From: Chara braunii
Lineage: Eukaryota; Streptophyta; Charophyceae; Charales; Characeae
Direction: 5' to 3'
Length of the DNA stretch: 51,130 bases
NCBI GenBank assembly: GCA_003427395.1
Contig: BFEA01000001.1
Span: forward strand, 9,257,217-9,308,346
The position numbers were made by a program, and so were the translations under genes. The number at the start of each line of letters is the position of its first letter. The stretch's first letter is position 1. The notes below the pieces were generated by a model. It did no database searches. It was given only the letters and a program-made list of their open reading frames with translations, and was not told the origin of the DNA. Of this stretch, positions 10,246-19,324 are shown in pieces.

Positions 10246-10273
10246 GGCGCAGCGCTCCCGGCAGCGCTGCGCC
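10246..10273. repeat. GC-rich 11-bp perfect hairpin
   Basis: GGCGCAGCGCT at 10,246-10,256 and its complement at 10,263-10,273 flank a 6-nt loop (CCCGGC). It lies about 30 bp beyond the truncated end of the Penelope-like RT on the minus strand. Confidence 0.9.
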
Positions 10274-10305
10274 CCGCCGGCTCATTGTTGAGCCTGCTGA
10301 CCAAT

Positions 10306-10500
10306 TCATGAATCAATACTACGTAAATTAAAATGTGAAGCAGCAGGTAGCCTTTTCAACAGTTCGTTGACACATGCTGAAACGATGCGGGAGCCCCGCC
10401 TGGTTGGTTCCGTACAAGATGGGCAGATCGGTCTCCATCTTCCCACATCCTTGTGCTTTGGTAATGCATATTCCCTACCTAGCTTTTCGTTCGATACCCA
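10306..10500 (-). pseudogene. Reverse transcriptase motif region of the Penelope-like element
   Basis: The minus-strand frame ending at a TGA at 10,308-10,306 reads YALPKHKDVGRWRPICPS, then RIVSACVNELLKRLPAASHF. The K-H-K then R-W-R-P-I arrangement matches the start of the RT domain in Penelope-like elements (K-x-H-K ... R-P-I). The reading stops before the palm motifs. It lies in a different frame from the 11,258-10,629 ORF, so at least one frameshift lies between 10,500 and 10,629. Confidence 0.6.
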
Positions 10501-10628
10501 TGGCGTAAATGAAGTTTAATGAACCCAACTTATCAATTACATAATTCCTCATACAATATCCAAAACCCCGTGTTCCGAATCCATTAACAACCGTAACCCG
10601 ATATTATTCAGAAACAACTTATCCAATC

Positions 10629-11486
10629 CTACTTTATACAAAGAGGGACAACAAAACATGTATCTCCTGTATTGCGGTTTATCGCACAAGCAACCAAACC
10701 CTCAACCGTGGCTTTCACCTCAATTATTTGTTGTTGCGTAACGAATGAAGATGAAAAAGAACGACGCTCTGAAAAGCAGCTCAAAATATTCTCAGTGAAA
10801 ACGTTAACCTTCTTACCCAATATCTGCAGCAGGGGAGCAACAAATTGTCTTCTCAGGTGCCCATAATTGTTACCATAATCTGGTGCGACGATGTTCTTCG
10901 AGTTGGCGAAGTCCTTTGGAAGAAAGACAACTTGACTCGCTCGGAAGCATATGTGACCCTCTACCCGTGGAAAAATTAAATTGAGAGCTACACACGAGCG
11001 TGTGAGATTGGGAAGTTGTGAATACCTACGGTAATTATGTATAATATTGACAATAGTTCGATTGTGTGTAAACACGACTCTAAAACGCCTACAAAGTTGG
11101 TCAAGGTAGGACAGCGGCAGATCGAGAGTCAAAATGATCTTACGACAAACCTCCATGACTTTCCCTTTACACAAACAGTCATCAAAATCGATGCGGAAAA
11201 CCAACCTCGCAAACAAGGACAACTTGAATTTCTTACGAAAGGCATGGGGCAAGATCAATCATAAAGAGACCTGAGAGCGCTTACTCGATATAGTCCTAAT
11301 AGCATTACAGGAAAAGATGAAATCATCAAAAACCCAGGACGTAAGATCCTTTCTGAAAGTGGCGATGCTCAAGAACTTAATTAAGGCATTTTTGATAGGA
11401 AGAGCGCGAGAGCAAAAAAGAGAAATTTGGGAAGAAAGTAATCGTGGTCCCAGCGTGGAACTAGCCTCGGCAATATCGAAGCACAC
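10629..11486 (-). pseudogene. N-terminal region of the Penelope-like RT
   Basis: Two frames (11,486-11,259 and 11,258-10,629; 75 and 209 aa) follow the GIY-YIG domain. The second contains FTHNRTIVNIIHNYRRYSQL, then a VEGHICFRASQVVFLP block and VACAINRNTGDTCFVVPLC. I read the Asn-Arg-Asn-Thr-Gly block as the counterpart of the D-K-G/N-x-G segment just before the first RT motif in Penelope-like proteins. That placement is inference; the anchors are the nuclease upstream and the KHKD...RWRPI motif downstream. Confidence 0.45.
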
Positions 11487-12072
11487 CCGTAGAGAGACGT
11501 GAAGCAGAGATCACACAGGAGCCAAACAAATGACGAATCAATTTCCAATTATGTACAAATTTCTCGCCGCTACTGCAAGAGATCGTAATAAAGCTCAACT
11601 GCTTCTTAGCTGCTTCTCGAAGAATAAATAGGAGGCTTACACTAGTGATTCCTAAGGGAGAGGAAAAAATATAGGGTATATGCCTTTGGCCCACCGCTGA
11701 CTTCTTCTTCCGCTTCAGTCTCTCACGGAGGCCAGGGCGATGCTTGCGTCCATTACGCTTAGGAGGACAAAAGTTCATGGAGGGGGAGAGAGAGCGGATG
11801 AGGTGAGATTCAGATTTCCATAAGTCTGCGTGAGAAGAAACAGTGAAGATGGGGACCACAACGTAGTTACCTGGACCGACCCGTTTCAACCACCTATACG
11901 GTCGACGATTTCTACCACTCACGTCTTCAAGCCCAACATACCGTGCATGCTCTTTCCAACAAACAACTATAGATCTACCCGTGCACCCAACATATACATG
12001 CTTATACCAAGGGGACAAAAGGACGTAGAAAACCAGGTCTGGACAAGATTGGAAGTCATACCTCATATGCAA
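11461..12072 (-). CDS. GIY-YIG-type endonuclease domain protein (fragment)
   Basis: A 203-aa frame. Residues about 13-35 read LVFYVLLSPWYKHVYVGCTG, matching the two beta strands of GIY-YIG nucleases, with VFY and YVG in place of GIY and YIG. An Arg and the KEHARYV helix follow. Further on, LWKSESHLIRSLSPSMN supplies the conserved Glu and the Leu-x-P-x-x-N ending. The last third (KRNGRKHRPGLRERLKRKKK) is basic, as in a DNA-binding linker. It lies between a zinc-knuckle ORF and an RT region on the same strand, so the role is probably target-DNA nicking for a Penelope-like element. Upstream frameshifts suggest it is no longer made as part of a full protein. Confidence 0.65.
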   Translation of the reverse strand: MHMRYDFQSCPDLVFYVLLSPWYKHVYVGCTGRSIVVCWKEHARYVGLEDVSGRNRRPYRWLKRVGPGNYVVVPIFTVSSHADLWKSESHLIRSLSPSMNFCPPKRNGRKHRPGLRERLKRKKKSAVGQRHIPYIFSSPLGITSVSLLFILREAAKKQLSFITISCSSGEKFVHNWKLIRHLFGSCVISASRLSTGVLRYCRG

Positions 12073-12120
12073 GAGTTGCAGAAAGAATTTATGAAATTTT
12101 GAACCCCATCTGTTCCTCCA

Positions 12121-12619
12121 GCTTCTCCTGCATTTCTTTTTCTTTCTTTAATCTCGCTTTCTCCTCGATCTGTTATGACAATAGATCATACACCTTGTCT
12201 ATCTTCTCTTCGCCCTCATGATCACGCCCATACGAACCATAGGCTCGATAGTTATTATTACAGTTATAATAACTATTGCCACAGTTGTCTTATCCATAGC
12301 TCCGATTACCATATCCTCCGCTCCGACTGTCCTGGTTCTTCGGAGGTCTATACGGAACAATCGCATTAGGAGCCGACAGAATGTCGTTTGAAGATGACGA
12401 TCTGTTCGCCGACGAAGAGCCATAAGACGAAGGATGTACTCCCGGCACCAGATCTGTTGTGTTCAGAATATCTCGCAACTGGCAATCACGAATGAAATGG
12501 CCAGGTAGCCTGCAATGATGACAGACCCTCGTTCCATACATGTTGAACCGATTTGGACTAACCGCGTCCAAAGAACAAGAGAACCACGGGCAGTGCCCTA
12601 TACCACTCCAGCTGTGCAC
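12121..12619 (-). pseudogene. CCHC zinc-knuckle and coiled-coil segment of the retroelement
   Basis: The frame 12,619-12,290 carries a perfect CX2CX4HX4C zinc knuckle (CHHCRLPGHFIRDC), followed by Ser/Asn/Gly/Tyr-rich sequence. A neighbouring frame continues with YRAYGSYGRDHEGEEKIDK, a stop, then a charged helix (EKARLKKEKEMQEKLEEQMG) typical of a coiled coil. Such knuckles bind nucleic acid in retroelement proteins. It precedes the GIY-YIG ORF on the same strand and is probably the N-terminal part of the same element, though a separate gag-like ORF is possible. Confidence 0.55.
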
Positions 12620-13713
12620 CTCACAAAAATAGGGACAAAGGAAGGAAAGACAAAGATTGTGATATGGTGGAATGCATGGAGGCGAACAGTCTATGGGAGG
12701 AAGTCAAGACTATATGGAGCTGCTTCTCACGGGCTCCCTTTCCGGTGATCAAGACCACTCTACTATTGGGAATAAATCTTCCAAGTCAATGGCAGCATTA
12801 TGAGAAGCACATGTTTCAACTGTTAAGGCAATACAACCTCTGGGCTATTTGGAAACGGCGATCCCAAATCGCTCTTGAAAAGCGGTCAATGCATAGGCAG
12901 GAGGCAAAGGAAATACTCCTCACCCTAATCGAAACTGATCTGCGAGCACAACGGAAGAGGGTGGGGAGTCAATGCCAGCAACACCCGGAAAAGGCAGAGG
13001 AACATAGGTCCAGATTCATCCAGAACGTACTGGACCAAGGGGCGGTAGCTAGTATTCAGAGTGGGAAACTGAGATTTAAATGGAGAACGGAGAAATTGGG
13101 AGCAAAGTAGACAGTCAATGGTTAAGGGGCCACAGTAAAAGTCTACAGCAAGGCCCAAAAGGGCAGGTATAAAGTTTAAGTCCAGGGAGAGGGAAGGTAG
13201 AATGGCTATGGCCCTGGAAGTCTGGAAAGACAGAGAGGAAGCGAGGTTGTAGAGGAAAGAGGAAGACGAACAGCGGTAGGGTATAGGGATTAAGGAGAGG
13301 AAAGGAGGGAAACGATGGGTAGAGGAAAACAGGGGTGGGGTTAGAAGGAGGCAGGGGGGGTTTAATTCGTTAGAGTCAAGGACCTCTAGACTTTAGTAAC
13401 TGTTCGGGGGTAGGAAGAACAACTAAGGGTCGAAGGGTTTAGGGTTTAAGAAGAAGCAGATAGAAAGGGGGTCCAGTCTGCTCTAGCATAACATGCAAAC
13501 TTGACAGCATCACAACTGAGAGGAGCGGGGATGGGGATAGACGGATTGGATACAGCCAGGTAGATTAAATAGTACAGGCTAACTTAGGCAGGGGGGAGAG
13601 GGGGCACATCCTTCCTCAGGGAAGTAATCAATGCCATCTACTCGGGCCTCCCACCCATAATGGGGAGGAGCGTGAGTGAGTTTTATATGTATTTAAAAAA
13701 AAAAAAAAAAAAA
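12575..13713 (+). mobile_element. 5'-truncated LINE 3' end with 3' UTR and poly(A)
   Basis: 12,590-13,110 encode the end of LINE ORF2: a decayed zinc region (DMVECMEANSLWEEVKTIWS) and the tail block (NLWAIWKRRSQIALEK, ETDLRAQRKR). About 580 bp of non-coding DNA follow, ending in 20 A (13,694-13,713). The final 213 bp before the tail (13,481-13,693) match 38,201-38,413 closely and at identical length, so both are copies of one LINE family. The 5' junction abuts the Penelope-like element. Confidence 0.85.
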
Positions 13714-13817
13714 ACTTGGCGTCTTGGAGGGCTGAAAAAAAGAAAAGAAAAAAGAACCCAGACAAACAGACACACTTGGGGTCAAAAAAAGAAATGGTCC
13801 AAGTTATAAAAAAAAAG

Positions 13818-13867
<50 letters not shown>

Positions 13868-13870
13868 AAA
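13714..13870 (+). repeat. A-rich tract with a long poly(A)
   Basis: A-rich DNA leads to 44 A at 13,818-13,861. At 13,791-13,802 it contains GAAATGGTCCAA, identical to the last conserved bases of U6 snRNA, followed 5 bases later by A's. Confidence 0.8.
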
Positions 13871-15090
13871 GAGTCGGGCACAGATGAAAGCAGAACGGAG
13901 CCAAAGAATCGTTCTGGAAAAGAGGCTGTAAAAGAAAACAGTCCATGCCACACGCACAGTGCTATGGACCAGAGTGGCTGGTGATCCCAGCCACAAAAAA
14001 GAAAATATGTCCATGCCAGTTCACTTTTTTTTGGCGCGCAGGGGAAATTATTCACATCGGGAAAAGAGGCTTGTAAGGCATTGGTGGTTTAATACATTTC
14101 TGCTTTCTCATTAAAGCTTTCATTCTCTTCTCTGCGCTTCCCTGACTTCCTCTCTTCCCTCCTGTTCCCACGTCAGATTGCCTCCTCCCTTCTCTGAGAC
14201 ATGGTTCCGACCCGTCTACTCATCACGCTACTTCTTGTCCTGTCTCGGGTAACGTTTTCTCCATCGCTCTTCTTCTTCGCTTTCCCGCTCTCTACAGACC
14301 TGACGTTTGAGCCTTTCTCTTTCCTGTTTCCCGCCCGGCCTTGGAGTAGCAACAGCTCGACGGTGGGAAACTTCCAGAATGGACCCGCTCGGTTCTAGTA
14401 TGGTTTACCATGTATGATTAACATCAGCCAGTGAACACCCCAGCCTTGCTGAAAAGAAAACTCGTCGCCTACAAATTTTTTGGAGGCCCAGCGCTGTAGA
14501 TAAATCGACGGCGGGCGGCCTCCGAAAAGGGCCTGCGGCTGATAGCTGGATGTACTGGTGGTTTAAGGGCCTGCTTGCCATGCCCTCTCCATCCCCAAGC
14601 CCCTGCGTCCAGACGACAATCAGCAATGGGGACAATGGGGAACTGGCTACCACTTAACTCGGCTGTATGTGTCTGAATCCCAGCATTCTTCCACCCGAAC
14701 CTGCTGCAGTCTTTTGTCCGGTGGAGGTCAAAGTTCTTTTTCTAACCTTCGGACAATGCCGGCCGAAAAAAAAACTTACGATTGGACTTGGTAGATGACC
14801 GGAAATAATACAGAATAGGTGGAGTTGGTTTCTTTTTCTTTTTCTTTTTCTTTTTCTTTTTTCTTTCTTTTTTTGAAAAAGCCAGGTCCGAGACACACGG
14901 TGGTCACTGGTCACTGCATCAGCCAGCCATTGGTTGTCCTGACAATTGTTCCATTTGTGAGACCGCCTCCCAACCCATCGTCTCATCAATTCCCAGCGCA
15001 CCCCCTATTCCTACTATCCTGCCTCAGTGTTAGTCACCTCGGACTATCACCTCGTTATCTCAGAGCATGACTTGGACCGAATAGCAGTTA
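13871..15090. other. No gene seen; (TTTTTC)n repeat
   Basis: Low-complexity ORFs only. A (CTTTTT)n-type pyrimidine repeat lies at about 14,828-14,873. A 65-aa hydrophobic open frame at 14,201-14,398 starts like a signal peptide (MVPTRLLITLLLVLSR), but without upstream or downstream coding support I do not call it a gene. Confidence 0.4.
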
Positions 15091-15091
15091 C

Positions 15092-15424
15092 AGGCACCAG
15101 GGCTAGGCATGCTCAAGGGGACAAGCCAGGACTGGCCCAGCTTACCCAAGGCCTAGGCGGACCACGGACAAGCGCGGAGCGGCTATTAACCTCTTCCCAG
15201 CCCTAGTTGAAGCAAAGACGAGCGAGCGTTGTCACCTGGGAACTTCGGACGCCAGGCACAAGCAGTATCCTATCAGCCCCACAATTACTACCCAGATTCC
15301 TACCGAGGCACCAGAGTTAGGCAGACTCAACGGACAAGCCCTGACTGGCCCAGCTTGCCCAGGGCTAGGCTGATTACGGACAAGCCTGGAGCGGGTGTTA
15401 AACCCCTACCCAACCCTAGTTACT
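15092..15424. repeat. Direct repeat of about 115 bp separated by about 95 bp
   Basis: Copy 1 is about 15,092-15,209 and copy 2 about 15,306-15,424 (shared: AGGCACCAG, ACTGGCCCAGCTT, CCCTAGTT). They differ by scattered substitutions, so the duplication is not recent. Confidence 0.8.
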
Positions 15425-15935
15425 GACCCCTATCTGAAACCCCCCCCAAGCCCAGAGTGAGTCTATGACACCCCTAGTAAGGACTGGATACCAACCCCTG
15501 GCACTGTAGTTAACTGTGTGTGCCCATAGGCCACATGTACTCCAATAGGCTATGTATCTATGCTTTTGTTAATTGTATGTGTCGTCCGCTGTTGTAAGCA
15601 TCGTGTGTGTATTCAAGGACTTTTTTTTTTTTTTTTATAACACGCCCCCACCAGTGTTAGTGGTGCTGATAAGAGCAGACACCTTTCGTAGACTGTATAT
15701 GTTGTGTATAGAAATTATGCTGTTCTGTGTATTTGAACCCACGTTCATCATTGTATAACAGCAATCCTAAACCACATGTACTACACAGTTTCAAATGGTA
15801 CCAATGTACTACATGCCAGACTGGGGGAATCATCAGAACAATCTATGGCCAACATCCTTAGGCAACCTCCCGCATAATCAAGCCCCGATATACAACCATG
15901 GACTTAACCCTTGGGTGGTGTGCAGGATTCCTCCT
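15425..15935. other. No gene seen, apart from a SINE piece
   Basis: No recognisable gene. It holds the tail-proximal SINE fragment listed separately. Confidence 0.4.
15621..15693 (-). repeat. SINE family 1, tail-end copy
   Basis: Sixteen T at 15,621-15,636 are followed by ATAAC and the complement of the 4.8-kb SINE 3' end (GTGGTGCTGATAAGAGCAGA). Read on the minus strand it is a SINE 3' end with a poly(A) tail. Confidence 0.65.
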
Positions 15936-15937
15936 CA

Positions 15938-16480
15938 TGCGACCTATGTGGTGGAGGAGGTCGGCTCGTCGCTTGAGGAGGAAGAGTGGGGAGAGTTTAT
16001 AGGGTTGCGAGACAGGGGTAGGGTGAGTATAGGCAGTACGCGGAGATTGGAAGATGGTGGGGTGGTAACCATGTGTCCTGCTGGTGAGGAGGGCTGGCCG
16101 GTGAGATGGATGGCTCTTGAATTTTCTGATATAAAAACAATCTTCAAAAGCTTGGCGGTGGCGGCAGTGGGTTGTGTTGGCTGATATGGTTGGTGATAAT
16201 GCGCCCTGCGGTGAAGGGGCTAGCCTGTAGGGCGGAAATAGGGCACAGCAGTGATGGAGAGGGTGGCTCCATCGTCGTAAGTCTTGCCGGAGTAGGGTTG
16301 GGAGGGTTTTTTGTTGGATGATTGCCACCAGCGCCTGAAGGAGATGGAGGGTCGGAACTACAGCCATGGTGATGATTGGTGGCCTGTCTGGCATCTGCTG
16401 ATGTCTTTGGTCCCAGACGTTTGCAAATGGACGAGGCCAGAACGATGCTGGTCAACGCTGGAGCTTGGTCGCGCTGCCCT
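15938..16480. repeat. Second locus of the G-rich dispersed repeat
   Basis: Contains CCTATGTGGTGGAGGAGGTC, CTGCTGGTGAGGAGGGCTGG and GCCCTGCGGTGAAGGGGCTA, which recall the 9.4-10.1 kb cluster. Long open frames on both strands result from the G/C bias. I see no domain. Confidence 0.6.
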
Positions 16481-16882
16481 GTAACCCAAGGTGTATGGGG
16501 GCATGAGACCTGGTAGAGAGATCTGGGGAGTCGTCGAGGGAGGAAGGCACTCTAGTGTCTATTGGTGAGCTGGTACTCAGTCTACGCTGGCCGGAGCTGG
16601 GGCGGGTCGCTTCGCACTGTAGCCTAGCAGGTGGGGGATTGTTCTGGGGTGGGTTGTGCAACTCTGTAACCTAGCAGTTGGGGTTGTGAGGCCTGGTAGA
16701 GATAGGGTATTGGGATACAGGGGTTGAGGTAGGTTTAAGGTTGGGCTGCTGAAAGGCACCAAGGTAGGTTTGTTTGTGGTTTGAAAACTCCCATGGATCA
16801 AAGGTTGTTTTTTTTTTCTCATAGCTTTTCTGAAGTTTAGTCTATTTGATGAGTAGGTCGTGGAATAGGCTCTGCAATCTCC
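16481..16882. other. No gene seen
   Basis: Frames without recognisable domains. A (TTG)/T-rich run lies at about 16,802-16,818. Confidence 0.4.
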
Positions 16883-17046
16883 TTTTTTTTTTTTTTTTTT
16901 TTTTTTTTCCCCAACTTCAGGCTTGGGTGACCTTCTTAGCCAGTTGGTAAGAGCATCCTCGCTAAGCAGGGCCCTGTGTGTGAAGGCTCCATCTATTGGT
17001 GGGGAGCTGCACCTGCTGGGAACCGGACCCAGCATCCCATTATTAC
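16883..17046 (-). repeat. SINE family 1, longest copy
   Basis: A 26-T run (16,883-16,908) is followed on plus by TTAGCCAGTTGGTAAGAGC, a good tRNA A-box match, then TCCATCTATTGGTGGGGAGC and GAACCGGACCCAGCATCCCA. The order matches the other family-1 copies. By its A-tail the element reads on minus; by the A-box it reads on plus. Both readings should be kept open. Confidence 0.65.
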
Positions 17047-17885
17047 ATTATTACTTTATGTCCGCCTTCTCGTAGCTCTGCCAGTTCAGGTGCGCTGAAT
17101 ATATCATGTCCTTATGACTTGTGGTTTGTATCGACCAGCGATGGTCCTGAATATTAACTCTTGTGTGACACCCTATGCTCGAACTCTGTTGTCACACCAT
17201 TTGCTCCAAGTCTGTTGCAGCGGAGCCTTGTCAACCTGTCACCCCTATATGAAGTTATGTTGACCTTCCTTTCATGTCAGTACCTGTAAAACCCACCCTA
17301 CAGTCATCTGGATTATCGTCTCTTTTGTAGCTCAATCTATATTGTAGTGATTGCTGATTGCGCTGTGTTGTTGTCCTGTTTCTACCTGTGTTGGCCATAT
17401 CCCCTTCTGCCCAGCCTGTCTCCTTTGTGCAACGGTTGTCATTAAACCCACAGGTGCTCAAACCCTGACTCAGTTCCATCTGTCACCTCCATCTCCAAGT
17501 TATGTTGTCAACAGCTACTCAGTAATCATTATGGAGAGGCCTCAGGAAATCATTGCATTGCCCACACAGTATGTCTTGGCACCGTGATAAGTCTTCAGTA
17601 CTAGCCTTTTGGCCTTCTAATGTCCCAGTCTCTCCTTCCCCATATTGTGTTCGGACTGCGCATTTCATACCACGTGACCTATCCCTGTTGCTGTACCTCC
17701 TGATCCCTAGCTGAGGTTCTCAGTTTCTTCGGGAGGGAGTCCCTGCTTGGCCGGCACACAGCTTGAGGGCGTGGGAAGAAGTAGGCGAGGGCCGGAAGGG
17801 AAGGGAAGGGGAGGGGGGGGGNAAGGCAGTGGATGAAACAGATGGAAAGGGTGAGATGGGAGGGGGAGGGGGGACTGCAAGGGAT
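17047..17885. other. No gene seen
   Basis: No recognisable gene. A two-copy motif (TGTGACACC...CTCGAACTCTGTTG and TGTCACACC...CTCCAAGTCTGTTG) lies at 17,163-17,218, and a G-rich run with one ambiguous base near 17,822. The left end may be the 3' UTR of the minus-strand LINE. Confidence 0.4.
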
Positions 17886-17889
17886 CTTC

Positions 17890-19311
17890 CTAGAGTAGAA
17901 TGAAATTGGTCGGTTGGAAGGGGATGGTGAAATGGTTTCGTGGTAGTCGTTGCCATTGATTTTCTGTGGACAGCCACGGTTTCCACCTTAGGTGGTTGTG
18001 TTGGTCCAGTTCACAGAGTCTCTCTGCATTGTCCACCAATACTGCCCGGAAGTCTGCTGCAGGGTCGTTACGTTTAGTTTCTTCAGGTTCTTTTGCCAGC
18101 ATTTGTTCAAGTTCCTTCCATGCAGCATGCATGTCTGTTGTGATCGCTTTGACAACCGCGGCTCTTGCCTCCATGTATCCGAATGTCTATTGTTTAAATT
18201 GATGGGCACACCTCATCCTCCATGCCACCATCAGCATTCGCAACCGAGTGATTTTGAACAGATTATTCATGAAGGGAGACCACCTGGCTGATTGTGGGGA
18301 CATTTCTCTCAGAAGGATGGTCTTGAGATCCCATGGCAGGCGAGTATCTGTGAGGTGGTGTCATGCTGCGTCCCACCATCCCCACAGTTGGGCTACCATG
18401 GGGCAGTCCAAAAGGCAATGTTCCAGTGTAGCCCGGCGTCTGGGGGAGCTTTTCCTGTAGAAGGTGCAAAGGGGGGAGAGGAGCCCGCGTTCTTCAAGGT
18501 TTGTTCTTGATGTGATCCACTCCGGAGTTGGTAAGCATCAGTGGACGATTTGCCATTGGAGGGCTCTGAGGTTAGTTGGTCGGATTCTTGAATATGTTCC
18601 CCAGTTGAGCTTGTTCAGCTCCTCTGTTTTCAGTGGAGAATCTTTGGCCCATCTCGCTTTGATTGGATCGTAGATCTGTGTTTCTTTCCTGGCCTGTCTG
18701 TAGCCATTTTTGACTGTGTACTGCCATATCTGAAGTTTTCTTTCCCCCCCCATGTCCCACTCCCATTCCCGCGGGTCAAAAGGCAGTTGGCTGATGGGAG
18801 TGGCAGGCTCGTACATGACCCAGCCTTTATCAGGTTCATCCACAGCACATATTCTCATCAGACCTTCGGGGTGCGTACTGTGATCGAGCGCCTCGTCCCG
18901 GGTGAGCCGCGGCCATCTTTCCCCCGACAGGCGCGGTGTGTAGGCTTGCAGCCGCACCTGATGGGCGTCGATTCTTTCCACGTAGTAGATTACCATCGGG
19001 AGCGGCCAGTCTTCTACCTTGGTCACCCAATCCCCTTGCATCAACGTTGGTCCCCTCTTCAGCACTGAGATCCAAGCCAGCGGGATGGCCTCTTGCAGTT
19101 CTTGCAGGCCTTCCTCAATGTTTCTGATGTGGGTCAGTTTGGGTTGAGCTCCTGTGTTGTGTACCATGACTTGGTTTGGATATTCCACAAGTCCCTGATT
19201 GTGTAGAGTCCCTTCTTTGCCCAGCGGAGCCACCGTGAGTGGTTGTGCAGAGAGAACGGGTTGCCATTGTGGTCTGTGAGGTTTTGGTTGCCGAACAAGG
19301 GTTGTCTCCAT
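17890..19311 (-). pseudogene. LINE ORF2 C-terminal region
   Basis: The frame 19,311-18,538 (257 aa) has the pre-zinc block (LPFDPREWEWDMGG, LQIWQYTVKNGYRQ, TNLRALQWQIVH). A broken frame follows with a Cys-rich zinc segment (SSPLCTFY...ATLEHCLLDCPMVAQLW) at about 18,480-18,370. The frame 18,174-17,890 then gives the basic/helical tail (MEARAAVVKAITTDMHAAWK). This matches, block for block, the plus-strand copies at 3.4-4.2 and 35.5-36.5 kb. Frameshifts and at least two stops separate the parts. Confidence 0.8.
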
Positions 19312-19324
19312 ATCTCATCCCATC

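Larger units (their letters stand above)
10306..12619 (-). mobile_element. Penelope-like retroelement with N-terminal GIY-YIG (degenerate)
   Basis: Minus-strand order is CCHC zinc knuckle, charged coiled coil, GIY-YIG nuclease, RT N-terminal region, first RT motif, then truncation near 10,306. Penelope-like elements are the retroelements that pair a GIY-YIG nuclease with RT. Most carry the nuclease at the C-terminus, while an N-terminal type is known from green algae and some animals; the order here resembles that type. Several frameshifts and stops break it, and the RT palm with its catalytic Asp pair is missing. At its 5' side it meets a plus-strand LINE fragment near 12,600. Confidence 0.6.

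Noticed and set aside
14201-14398. 65-aa secreted peptide gene
   Set aside because: The signal-like start has no supporting exon, promoter or homology; the hydrophobicity follows from T/C-rich DNA.
15858-16394. 178-aa minus-strand ORF
   Set aside because: It is Pro/His/Arg-rich, arises from G-rich repeats on the other strand, and has no domain.
16920-16940. 5S rRNA fragment (CTTGGGTGACCTTCT)
   Set aside because: Only about 12 bp resemble 5S rRNA and the flanks do not continue the match.
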